Made by a program: the position numbers and the translations under genes. This document shows positions 12,400-24,800 of a stretch of DNA of 64,000 nt, one piece after another. Origin of the DNA: Sanderia malayensis (Eukaryota > Cnidaria > Scyphozoa > Semaeostomeae > Pelagiidae); NCBI GenBank assembly GCA_013076295.1, contig RQOL01000876.1, forward strand, positions 4,030,001 to 4,094,000, written 5' to 3'. The notes below the pieces were generated by a model. It worked only from the letters and a program-made list of their open reading frames with translations, did not search any database and was not told where the DNA came from. Position 1 is the stretch's first letter. Each line of letters opens with the position of its first letter.

Positions 12400-14420
12400 C
12401 CCACCCCCCAGTTTAAACCACCCTCTACTATCCCAACCATGAGCCCATTAGCCTATCTATGCTATTATTACATTACTACACCTCTTACCTAAATAAAAAA
12501 ACTCAAATTCCTTATTTAGCCTAAGATAATATCCTGTAATTAGAAGAGAATTCCTTAAAATATCCTAATATTTTTATTATGTTACTCTTTATTTACCTTA
12601 ATTTAGCCTATACCTAAACTTTCACCCAAAGAACACACACCCTAAGTTTTTATATGAAAATATTGTAAAAAATTGTTGAAAATTGAAAGTTAAAATGTTC
12701 ACTCAAAGCTTCTTGTACTTCTTTGACTCATTCTGATTCTCTTCAAAATCTCTTCCTCCATAAAATCACAATGTTGATGGGAATGATCTGTGAAAAGGAT
12801 TAATTATAATAAGAATAGTAATAATATTAATAATACAGATAAAATGAATTCTCCAAGTTTTAGGTATAACTTAGGGGTCTAAATCTCAATAAATTTGAAT
12901 TACAAATATTTTAATAACCTTGATTTCATACAGAATGAAATAATCCAAAAAAAATCAGCCAACTATATTCAGCATGATGCATCATTTGAATTGTCTCCTA
13001 CAAACTAAAAACTAAATGATAAAGACTAAAAAAATACAAGCTAACAATATGAATCTAATCAGATAATAGCTTGTAGAATTAAATTACACAGCACCATTTA
13101 AATATGTTCAGTATATATCATTCTTCACTCCATGGGTAATACAAAAAGATAAGATAGTGGAAAGACTGAGGAGTAAATTAGGCTCTGAAATCGAGCATTC
13201 AAAGGACAAATATTCTAGCATCTCCAGCATCTAGACAAGACATGTTCTAGCATCTTTCATAAACAACCTTTAAATCGGTGAATTAAAAGATGACAACAGG
13301 AAGGCTGGTGAAACATTGAATAAACGATCGATTATACTAGAGTGTTTGGGTTCAAGTCTTGCTGTTGTACTTGTACAGTACAGTACAACAATGGCCTATC
13401 CTAGGAGATTCTAGGCCTATCCAAAAGAAATGAAATCAAAACTAGGCCGACCTTCCTAGCATTAAATAGTTCCTTTAAAAAGTTCAAAGACTGATGAAAT
13501 CAAAAACTTATGTTTCTACTTACCGCTTTATTTATTTAAGGAACCAAAACTTTGCAAATATGCTTCTTATATTGGTCTTTTTTGGCTTCGACGAAAGCTT
13601 GACCACCTCAAAATCTGAAAGAATGCGAAAGAAAAGCACGCGATCTTTTGAAGCACAAAGGTCAGCCTCTCATTCACGAAACTTATGCAACCGAGGCAAG
13701 AAACAATTGTTCGAACCAATGACAAATGAAAAACATTTTGCTCAATCCATTGTTCAATTCCCGCACTCGTTTTACTAAAACAATACAACAAGACAATAAC
13801 GGTTGCTCTGCCTTTTGTCTACTCTTCTCTAATAATAAACAAATTCTGTCATTCATTGAGTTGAAATACACCTTCACCACTATGTAAACAAGGCAAGAAC
13901 AAATTGAACATGATCCATTTTGTCTATCCCTTGGTTTTAGATTTGCCATTTGCTTTGAAATGAGAAACATCCATATTGGGATTAGAATTAAACTCTAGAT
14001 ACGTCAGCACCATTCTGAGATTTCAATGTGGGGATCAAGTCAACCTTAACCAGACATTTGGATCAGCTGAGAAGAAAGGGTATATTAACTATGATAAATA
14101 AGATCAGAATTGCCTTCAACCATCAATTGGATAATATACATCATTGATGATGATTGGCGGAATTAGCTATAACAATGTCAGATGTTTGATCAAAATTCAT
14201 GTGTAGTTACCATCCATAAAAACTAAGGCTATGTAAGCCCCGTAAATGAGAAAACCAACCATAAATTAAGCAAATATTCCATCATTGAATATTGATTCTT
14301 AATTTAATGCATCAAACATATCAAAGAGGCACAGCTGGTCAAAGTGCCTGCATTGAACAAAAACAGCACAGCATTCATTCAATAAAGTAAGTTGGAAAAA
14401 ATATTGTACTTATATTCTCA
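12400..14420. other. Intergenic, no gene recognised
   Basis: AT-rich sequence downstream (in minus orientation) of the GCSH stop codon. The proximal part must contain the GCSH 3'UTR. The overlapping frames at 13494-13970 on both strands have no supportable identity. Confidence 0.45.
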
Positions 14421-15961
14421 CTATTCTTCTTCTTCTTTCACAAACTTGTCATAATCTTCTTCGCTCATGAGATCATCTAGCTGGTTCGGATCACTTAATT
14501 TCATCTTGATGATCCAACCTATTAAATTGAAAAAAAAAGCAATTTCTAACCTTGTTCAGGAAGACATATTAACTCTACTACCTCGTTAACTCAATACACA
14601 AATAAGAAAATATGCCAGTCCAATAATAACGCCCTTGCTAAAGCTACAAGCAGTGACCATCTGCATGAAGGCATAGAAGAAGAGCTCAAGAAGACATTTT
14701 AGTTCAGCATACAATTTTCAATAGTCGCAAGGTACCTTGCCATCAAATCAAATAAATTGCCTCACTTACACATTTTTTTATAAGAAACCATTTTATATGA
14801 AACTTACTAGTAGAATTTGACCTAAATCACAATAGATTACTTTGTTCTATTGTTTTCCTTAACAATAGAAAACAACAGAAAATTTAAGAAACTCTTACTA
14901 GTAGGGCTTGAGCTAGGTTTCTTATTAAATAAAAAATGTGTAATATGCTGAAAAAATATTTAAAACAAACAATTAAAAATATTTCAAACTAAAAAGTTGA
15001 TTGCTACCTTCATCATATGGAGAAGTGTTAACAAGATCAGGTTGTTCTACAAGATTCTCGTTGGCTCCTGTAACTGTCCCAGATACCGGTGCATACAAAT
15101 CACTGACAGCTTTCACACTCTCAAGTGACCCAAAATTATCTGGAAAGAAAATAAAATTTATATATCATTTCACAATGCAATGCATAAATGAGCATCATTT
15201 GAAATACTTTTTTGGCTTTGTGAAAATAGAATTGCGAAATTCAACAAACCTCCTTGTTCTAGTTCTAAGTCTATGTCAGGCAATTCCACATAAACAACAT
15301 CACCTAATTTATCCTAGATATGCAAAAAGAGAGTCTAAATCAATAAAAATTGATGGGAAAGAAATTGAAAACAAGTTTGTACATGGCAAATAAGAACTAC
15401 ATTTTTACCTGTGCATAAGCTGTTATTCCAATTGTTCCAATTCCATTATCTGTGCGTATCCATTCATGGTCCTTCGTGAATTTCTGGGCTACAGAAAATA
15501 ATATTGTTTTGGTATTAGATGCTTGGAAGCTAAAACCAGATATATTTACTATACCCCATTTTACAAAAGTTCATACGATACAATGATCACAAGTTTAGTG
15601 GCGCTATTGAAGAATTATGAAGGTAATATTGGTAATTATCAAAGAAATAATTGCCATCAAAACAATAACATTAAAAATAAACCGCTGACAGTATTGTAAG
15701 AGGTCTATCCAGTAAATTCTTGTTCTGTGCGTACGTGAAATAACCTTTCAAAAAATAGGCCTAAGGCAAATGATAATATACGATATTAAGCAATAACGAA
15801 ATGGATCAAAAGTACTTACTGCTGCTGCGGAGACTAATAATGCTGATACCACGTCTTTGCAGTAAATTTGTGCATGTGTTGCATTTGTAGATAGAGGAAA
15901 CAACACGTCTAATGCCACCGAAACTGCCTCGCAAATTATTAAGCGACGACAAAGTCGCCAT
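14421..15961 (-). CDS. GCSH: Glycine cleavage system H protein, mitochondrial
   Basis: This lipoyl carrier shuttles the aminomethyl group between the P, T and L proteins of mitochondrial glycine decarboxylase. Five exons splice in frame: 15961-15820, 15488-15409, 15313-15250, 15139-15008, 14518-14421, giving 171 residues, close to the usual length. Exon 1 encodes an Arg/Ser-rich, acid-free transit peptide. Exon 2 holds [14 protein letters not shown]. The junction of exons 3 and 4 gives [13 protein letters not shown], where Lys105 is the lipoylation site. The last exon holds GWIIKMKLS and an acidic Glu tail. Every exon matches the family, so the model is firm. A TCACGTGA box lies about 120 bp upstream. 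Confidence 0.95.
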
Positions 15962-16081
15962 TCCTTCTCCGGTAATCTCTCAACGTGTGTTGTGTAAGTC
16001 CGCCGTCGTGTGTGGAGGACTGCGACTGACCTGAATGGATGGATGACGACGAACAATGGCGTCTAACCACGGTCTATCACC

Positions 16082-16089
16082 TCACGTGA
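16082..16089. promoter_or_regulatory. TCACGTGA E-box upstream of GCSH
   Basis: The palindromic CACGTG core in the extended form bound by USF/MITF/TFE-type bHLH-zip factors lies 121 bp upstream of the GCSH start codon. Position and palindrome are seen; function is inferred. Confidence 0.35.
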
Positions 16090-16642
16090 CCTTCTATACC
16101 AGGAACCAATGCGCGCGTCAGTTGGATGTATCTATTCTTCTCATCATGAAACTTTACTTGTTCTTCATTGCTCAATAATATTTTTCGGAGGCGTAGGAAG
16201 GTACAAAAAAATGGCGGGAAGGGAGATGGGAAAATGTGGTGGGTAATTAAAAAGCCAATAAAATAAAAATTGTGCAGTTTTTATCTCAATAGAGGTGTTT
16301 TCCTCCACAGAAAGGGCATACTTACTTCATCTTAGCAGAAAAGTGGGGCAGGGCATATGTTCTCCCCAGGCTCCCATGCCACTGACATGTTCTATATTGT
16401 TATCGTGGAACAATTCTGTCTATTCAGAGAAGGTAGAAGTCTGGAAGGCATATTTAGTATCATGAAAATTGCATTACATATTTAATAAAATACTATAAAA
16501 AGATAAAAAATTTAAATTACTATAATATTCATTTCACTAGAATCAGGTACAAGGAACCTAAGTACAAAGTTAGTCTGGTTTGAAATAAAAATGAAAAATT
16601 TCAACCTATAAAAGTTGCACAAAGACTAGTCTTTCAAAAAGT

Positions 16643-17440
16643 TTAGCCATTCGTACATGCACAATAGTGATTTCTAGTGTGGCTTCTATATCGATCCTCG
16701 ATAGTCAATGATGCTGGCTCTGCTGGCTGGGCGTGTGCTGCCACTAGATCATGAGCAATTCCATCAAACAATTCTTTTATACCCCTGTCTAACTTTGCTG
16801 ATGTTTCAAAATACCTTCCAAATCTTTGAGGCCCATCTGCTGCTAGAACATCATCAATTCTTTCTTTTGATACCTGAACATCAGAATGGCTAATGTCTGT
16901 TTTATTTCCCACGAGAAAAAAGCATGCATCTGGTGCATAATCACAGTTTTTAACATTAACAATGTCATCTAAAAGGTATTGAAAACTTTCACTACAACCG
17001 AGAGAAAATACACCAACTATTCCTTTCGCACACCTGTAGTAATTATCAGTCAAAGAATTATATTCTTCTTGTCCTGCTGTGTCCCAGACCTTGAGCTGCA
17101 AGAAAATTTTTCATAATGCATAATAAAAATAATATATAATTACATTCAATTTACATGGAAACATGGATTATGCGAAGAATCGATTGAAATAATCAAAAAT
17201 ATCTTTATTTGGAAAGTAATCATACAAAAAAATTGCTACATCATGATGGGCCTAATTTTGACTTACATGAACATTTTCACCATTAACGCTCACAATATGA
17301 TCATAATAATTTATCTCAGCTATAGGTGTTTTAGAAAACGGTTTTCCTCTCAAGGCATTAAAAATTGAGCTCTTCCCAGCGTTCTTTTGACCAGTGAGGC
17401 ATATTTTAAAGAATTTGTTTCGTGATTTTGGCCTAGGCAT
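16643..17440 (-). CDS. Ras/Rab-superfamily small GTPase, atypical
   Basis: Two exons (17440-17267 and 17095-16643) splice in phase 0 to 208 residues. All nucleotide-binding boxes are visible: P-loop GQKNAGKSS, switch II DTAGQEE, G4 NKTD and G5 ETSAK. A small GTPase of this type cycles between GTP and GDP to direct membrane traffic or signalling. The effector loop (KTPIAEINYYDH) is unlike any standard Rab or Ras, and the tail ends in CACTNG, so there is no CAAX box; a CXC pair three residues from the end could be a Rab-type geranylgeranylation site. Closest in appearance to Rab-like proteins; I cannot assign a named ortholog. Confidence 0.85.
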
Positions 17441-17561
17441 TACAAAAAATACTCAAAGGAAATACGAAAGAAACATCAAGAAAGATACTTCATGTAAAGC
17501 ACGAAACTCTGATGCGATAAGAGCTTTATACGAACCTCTGTATGGTCAGCAAATGTTTGAC

Positions 17562-17633
17562 GGGGGTGTAGCTCAGTGGTAGAGCGCTCGCTTTGCATGC
17601 GAGAGGCCCGGGGTTCGAAACCCCGCACCTCCA
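17562..17633 (+). tRNA. tRNA-Ala (anticodon TGC)
   Basis: Acceptor arms GGGGGTG/CACCTCC with discriminator A, D-arm TAGCTCAGTGGTAGAGC, anticodon loop TTTGCAT between CTCGC and GCGAG, T-loop GGTTCGAAACC. A run of five T at 17635-17639 fits a Pol III terminator. No intron. Confidence 0.97.
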
Positions 17634-17723
17634 CTTTTTCGCTTTTTCAAGCACAAGCAACATGATTAAATACAAAAAACAATACTTGTGTAGTTAAAGC
17701 CTTTCATTCTTTTAAAGAGAAGA

Positions 17724-17816
17724 GCTCCAGTGGCACAGTCGGTTAGCGCGTCGTACTTATAAGTCAGTATTGACGAAGAAATGCGAAGGTCGAGAGTTCG
17801 AGCCTCTCCTGGAGCA
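17724..17816 (+). tRNA. tRNA-Ile (anticodon TAT) with intron
   Basis: Acceptor arms GCTCCAG/CTGGAGC with discriminator A, D-arm GCACAGTCGGTTAGC, anticodon TAT at 17758-17760, T-loop GTTCGAGCC. A 19-nt intron (17762-17780) sits after position 37, the canonical place; animal tRNA-Ile(TAT) genes usually carry introns. The stem TCGTA/TGCGA closes only after intron removal. TTTT follows at 17820-17823. It lies 90 bp after the tRNA-Ala. Confidence 0.95.
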
Positions 17817-18846
17817 TTGTTTTACTTTATAACTTACTGCCAAAAGTCCTGCGTTTCAAGTAATATTTTGAAGAGCTCAATCATTTCCTTGACGTTCTTT
17901 TGCCATTGCAGACCATTAAAGCAGATGACCAAAGGCTTGACTCGAACTCGTCATTATTTCATTATTTAGAGTTTCAATTGTGGTGGTTTCTGCAATAACA
18001 AATGCATTAATATAGTATGTTTCCTTACTGCGTTGTACTTTAAATCAGGTAAATATAAAACATCCCAATGTTACCTCAAATTAACTTCTAGAATTGTCTT
18101 CTGAAACCTCCATCTAAGTCAATATGCAGAAGCTATAAGACAACCCTATATACTCTCTTTTATAAGAATATCGTCTATATGAATACTGAGTCTGAAAGTC
18201 GCTAAAATTTAAGAATAATTTAAGAATAATGTCAGGCTCAAACTCAAGTGTCATCGTCTTCTTGAAGTGTTGATCCTGGGTCTAAAAGAACAATCCCGTA
18301 TTGTTCTGTTCTGTTTTGTTTTTGTTTAAATTTGTGATGAAGGAACACATAAAAACATTTGAATTTTTTCCTTTGATTGGAATGCAAATTTACAACTTGT
18401 TATGTGTTGGGCAAGAATAATTTAAGAATAATCTTGGGATGAAAATTGAAAATTTTTAAGAACATTGAGGCTGGTCAAAAAATTAGGTATTCTTATAAAA
18501 AAAGTGTCGATTTGTTCATGTTGAGAAACGAACAAGGAAGAATATTGGTCGATGTGTTCATTGGTAAAATTAAATTATAGATAGCTTCATTCCCCCAAAA
18601 TCTAAATACTCAAATCCAATTCAAGTAATCAATCTAAAATCTACATCATACAACAATATTATCATTACTATACAATTACATTATGGAATATATTCAATAA
18701 CACAAATAGATCAGAAACTAATGTGGCAAAAGGGTGGCCATCCTTTAGCCGTGTTGCGCTAGCACCTTTGCAATTTGAAAGTTTGAAAAGGGCAAGCAAA
18801 TTAGAATAAAAAACATTATACCTACAAATGATTATGTGAAACATAA

Positions 18847-21800
18847 TCAATTCATGGTGCTTGATCTGTCTTTCTTTATCCTGAAGATATCTCGCTTTTT
18901 CTGTGACGCATCTTTTAGTCGACTGAACCCACTGAGTAACTTGCTTTTCATCTCGTCCTTCGCATGAGCCAAAGATCCAGCGCTGAGTGAAAAGAGACAA
19001 TTGTGATTACATTAAACACCCAGATACACCCATTTTTTTTAATAAGAAACCCTTTATAAGAAACCAAAGGCCCCTATTTTCAAAACTTTGTGTAACTTTG
19101 AGATTTTGTGTAACTGAAAAAAGTTAAGAAACTTTCTATGTTGTTTTAACGAGAAAAAATTTTAAAAACAACTTGCGCACTTCATTCCAACAGAGTTGTA
19201 ACAAATCTCAACAATGTTAAGAAACTTGCCAAGAAACTTTTCGTACCATTATTAAGTACAAAACCCTAAGAAACTAAGAGACCCTGCTACGAAATGTTTG
19301 CATAGCTTTTTATAAAAAAAATGGGTGTATCAGAACCAACAAAGTAATAACCTTCCAAACTGAAATTTCTGCTCGAAACAATGGAAGAAACAACAGGCCA
19401 TTGCATTTCAACAACAAACTGGTGAAACATTCTTATACATTGGTGCTTACTGTACCACAATGAATAATGGAAGCAAATTGAGTGCATATTGGAGGCATAT
19501 CATCATTCAGTTACATCTATACCAAGCTAAAAGTATCATTACTTTAGCCACGATAAACACAACATCACAAAACCTCACCTGTCATTTTCAACCACAACCT
19601 TACGTTCGGCATCAATAATCATTGTGGAAACAGTCTCCTGTGTAAAAATTGAAAGAAATGCATCAGTCAGAGACAAGAAAAAAACAACACTAAGTACACT
19701 ACCGTCATGCTTCGATGAAACGCCCCCTCCTTTTAAACTCACCCCTTGAATAGACGCCCCCTAAAATATCAAAAAATTTAATAAACGCCCCAGTTTAATC
19801 GAAGTATTACCGTATAGCACTTCCAAAGCCTCGAACTGCAAATTAACTTATGAATCATTGGCGCAATAGAGGCAGCTAAAGCCGTTTAGTATCTTTCAGT
19901 TACGCACAACTTCACAGTAAGATAACGAAGAAAAATGCCTGCTCCTCGGCCTCTTCGATACCCATAACAGTCAGGGGCCTTTGGGAGTTGCCTAGCCTCG
20001 ACTACAATGGGTGCAGCTGACTATGATATCGACTGAGAACAACTTACAAACACGTCTGGAGCTAGCTCTCTCATATCACGTTCTAGATAGCGCAAAGCTG
20101 GAATTATCTGCGTGGAAATAACATCTGCATGGATATCTTAGACATGATGTCAAGGTAAATTACGAATCAGAGTATATATCTCAGATGTATGTTACATCTT
20201 AACGCCCCTTGCCAAATAGTAAGGAAATTCAGTAGATTCACTATATTGCATCCCTGTGCCTCGCTCGTAACTCGCTCAACGCAACGAGCGAGCAAAAACG
20301 AGTGAGGCACAGGGACGCAATGTAGTGAGTCTAGAACGTTAGATTTACTGGCATACTGTTGTAGTAGCAGCTCCATTGCTCTACAACATACCGGGGTTCT
20401 ACATGAAACATCAAACTGTAGCTACTCGTTGCTACAGTTTATTGTTGACGACTACCCTGGGCCATTGGATGACTATGCGCATTATTTGATGTGATGAAAA
20501 GGATACAACAGCACAATAACGCACTGAGACACTGAGTTAACTCGCGAGCCATGTCGACTTGGGTTTTCAAATCTGCAAGCAGGCTGTTCTCTTCAACCAT
20601 CCTGCGTATTCTATGAGCAAGAACTGCAAAGAAAACCAAGATGATTATACTATACTATAGTGAGTCTAAGAAGCATCTTGGCCAATTCGAGTCTAATGTA
20701 ACTTACAGTCCTCTCTGAACTTGGGATCTGAGTTGGGAATAATTCGTGAAAATGTTCGCAGCAAGGTCTTTTGAAGTTGAATATTATCCTTCAGTCCAGG
20801 GTCATCCATTAATGATTGAAGTTGAAGACATATTTTATCTAACAGCTACGACATAAGAAAATAGTATAAATTACAATAAGATCAACGAATTGCATTTAGA
20901 CAAGCACAGGGACATCAAATCTACCAAATGAACGAGAAATTATGCATATTATTGCAAACTTACATTTTTATCAGTCCTGGTTTCGACTATGGTTCCAAGT
21001 GCTGACACAGTTGCCACTTTGACGATGCTAAAATGAATAACATCAAATGTAGATTAACACTCAAACAACCCTGTCAGTAGTCAAAATTTCCACCCCCTTG
21101 TCAAGCCATTTAATTCACTGACAAACAATACATGACTATAAATTTCCAGGAGTTGAGATACCTCAACTCTTTGTTAAATCACTCAACAATAGATTTGATT
21201 GGAAGAGGTCCTCATCGACTGATACTTACAATTCTCTATCGTTTGACAATGTAATCAAAGCAGAAGCAACCTGAGAAAACAGCGAATCGTTTCCAACGAT
21301 TGGAACAAGAATCTGAAAAAGAAAAGCACAAGAGTCAAGTTAGGCATGGTGGAAATTACCCAGGATAGCGCTAAGTTACGATCGGTATGAAAGACAGAAA
21401 ATATACACGCCTCTAAAAGTGGAGCTGTAGCCATTCGAACAACGGTAGATGGGTGGACAAGAGCTTCCCTTAAAACTTGCACAAGTTCGGTTTGGATTAC
21501 AATGTTGAAGCTAAAAAGTAAATTATCATAGTCATCAACAACTCTAGCATCCTAGTATCGTCATAATCATAATTATAATCAGAGTAATCATCATGGTAAT
21601 AATCATAATCTTCATCAACAAGGCAATCAAGTAAAGTCACTAAATCCTACCAGAGTATTTGAAAAGACTGCTTCAAATTATGTAGAGGAAGATTTTGAGT
21701 TGATATCGTAACTAAAGCCTGCTTCACAAACGTGCATAGTCGTTTTCTATCCTCTTCCTGCAAGATCGAAAATATTTCATCAATAATACTTATATCACAC

Positions 21801-24800
21801 CAGCCAAAAGACCCACCACTGAAAAACGCTAGAGTTTTTCTACAAAGTGAATAACATCAACCTGTAGCAAATACCTCAGTGAAGACCGAAAGAACTCCAC
21901 ACACGAATAACGGAAGCAGTGGGCTGCATATTGGAGAAATACCATCGCTCAAAAAGGGCAGCTCTGAAAACATAAGAACATCGCTACAACCAGTGTATTA
22001 CGTAATGCTATAAGAGCAAGAAAACATTGGCATAACACGTGTTGGTATCTGAAAGTCGTATGCTAAGCTTACCAGTGGCTCTCATTAACTTCTCAAAGTG
22101 AGGAATAATCTAAAAGAATGTTCAAAACATTTCAGTTACATACACACGACGATAGATACGTTATTGACCTCTTTCAAAAATCTCGAGCAATAAAAAAGCA
22201 TCTAAAGGCAAGGTAAATCTACTCAATGCTTATTATGGGTACCTTTTTATACGTGAATTCTCGTCCAAACGTTCGGCACAAATTACACAGAAAACAGACC
22301 AGCTGTTCCATAATTTCCAGTGGAAAATATTTCCTTAAACCTGCAATTAAAAACCCCAATATTACACATAAGCAAAGCACAGACCATGTTTTTTTATGCC
22401 AAGCATTATACATTCACGGTGTTATGAATGCGTCAGTCACAAAAACGCCAAAATGGCACCATATTTATTATGGAAGATTAATATTATATTTAATGCTTAT
22501 AATGGAGTACTGAAAGCTGGCAAACCTGTAAGCTGGCAAGTCTGTGATAGGCTGCAAAGACAAACATTAATCATCACATAAATTATCAGCTCACAAGAAT
22601 ACAAGCTAAATAAGATCATTGATTCATGATAAAAATTAGAAATCGAAGATTGTAGAATGTCTTACCATTTTTCACAAACCCAGTCAATAGTGTCCCATGA
22701 TTCGGTATCTCGATGCTCAAAATGTTTATCAAAATTGTCAATGAGAATGCTCAGCTTTCTATCATCACCAAATATGATTTCAGCTCTTTCGAGAGCATTA
22801 TCAGTTCGTGGAATGCGATTGTCTGAAAAGAGAATTGGATGGAATGACCACTTCGTTATAAACATGCTCTATCAGCCTTCCGAAGACAGCAAACATATTC
22901 GCCTTCATCCATGTGATCTTTCTGCACATATACAAGGAATTCGTCAAACGTCCCAAACGCAAATTAGACAATTTGGAAAGAAACAAATAAATAAAAACCT
23001 TTGATGAATCTCTCTGCTTCGGTCTCATCAATATGAAAAGGAGCTGTGAAAAAAAACATGCATCATATACACTAATATGACTTCAACACCACCCTCAATC
23101 GTATGCCTTAGTTACACACTAAACTATAGCTACATAATGATCACTTCATCTTTAGCAATACCATGCAAACTATTGGCATGCAATACAAATTCAAATCAAG
23201 TAAATATACCTGTCTGCATTACAAATACAAATAGCAGAGGCACGAGGTCGATAAGACAGCCAAAGAGAATTTTGAAATGCAAATCCAGAGTCTGCGATAT
23301 GTTATTGTAATTCTCATCCGACTCATCTACTGTAAGCTCCTTCGAAGCGTCCTGGAAATAAATTTCACAAGCCCTAGTTAATGCACAGAGGTCTACAATT
23401 GTCTACAGTGGTCTATTGAGGCCATCAAGACCTGTTGAGTTCAATTAAGGTCTGCAGAGGTCTCTGAAGTAGTACAACACACACATGCCTCCAAAAGTGA
23501 TTTGACGGTATCCCAAAGCGGGGTGAGCAAATGTGTGTGAAGGGTGCCAAGCTCCAGGGTCCAAATGCCAATCACTGGTAGAAGCATTTGCCTCGATACT
23601 TCTGAAACAGACTCACAACTGTCCAATAACGTTTTCATCAGCAGGTGTATGGCCTGGAATAGAAAGGACATTGTACTTGTAGTATACAAAGCATTGCAAG
23701 ATACACGAAAAATGACTCGAAAGAAACAGATAGCTTTATGCTACATATCACTCCATTTTATAAGCATGTTTCTTTAATCCAACAATAAGTTTAGATGCCA
23801 TAACGTAATTCAGAACATATACGACGGCGAAAAGAGCCACATTCAAGAAGACATCTCTGATCAGACAATTCGAACAGAAAATATCAATGAATTGTTAGAA
23901 AAACGACAACAAATCCAAAAATGATGTTTTGGAGTTGTTATTGTGCAGTTGAATTATCTTATAGAGCAAGCTTAGTTAAATCGTCGTACTTATTCCGAAT
24001 TTCTGATACAAATTAGGCTTCTCTACTGGCTCATCCGTTGCTATAAAGTGTGACGAATACAAGAGGTGACACCGTACCTGGGAGTATTTGTTTTCATCGT
24101 CAACAAAAGCAAGTGTGAGAGCAAAACTTCTCGTCGCAGCCTCTCTCACTTTTTCACTTCGGTCATCTTCGATGATTTGCTTCAGCATTGAAAACATCAG
24201 AGAACTCAACAATTCAGCCTAGAAGAAACAAATAGTATTCATCACCAACTTGCTCCATCAATAAGCAACTTTAGTAATTAAAAATAGCTGACAAACGTTG
24301 AGCCTTTCCACCGAAACATGCACAAATTCTGCAATTCAACTCCATGCTATCAAGCCTTCTATTAAGCAAAATGGTATCAAATACATGGAATCTACAGTCA
24401 CAGTGAATGCATTGCAGGCATACTAAATCTACTGTTGTAAATAAATAGCTTCCTACCGGAATGTAAGGTGCAACACAGCCACATGTTTCAGCAACAAGCA
24501 AACGTCGTTCCGGGTATTTATGTGAAATCTGTAAAACGTAAAAGTACCACACATTCACTACAGTGGGGCCAACAATTCTTCGCTCGAGCACTACCTCTAA
24601 CAATTCCATTAAATACTTCAAGCAGTAGGCAATGCAGGATTGCTCGTATCTCCGATAAGCGTCGCAAAATAAAGAGTAGTAAGTTGTGCGTTGACAAAAA
24701 AGTGGGTGGGAGTAAAAGATACGACATTATTAATTGCACAAAGGGTATACAAAGTCAGAAAATCTCTAATACCTGCTCCCAGCATTGCGGTAAAAGTTCG

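Noticed and set aside
13494..13970. Overlapping frames of 74-95 codons on both strands
   Set aside because: No family similarity and no supporting signals.
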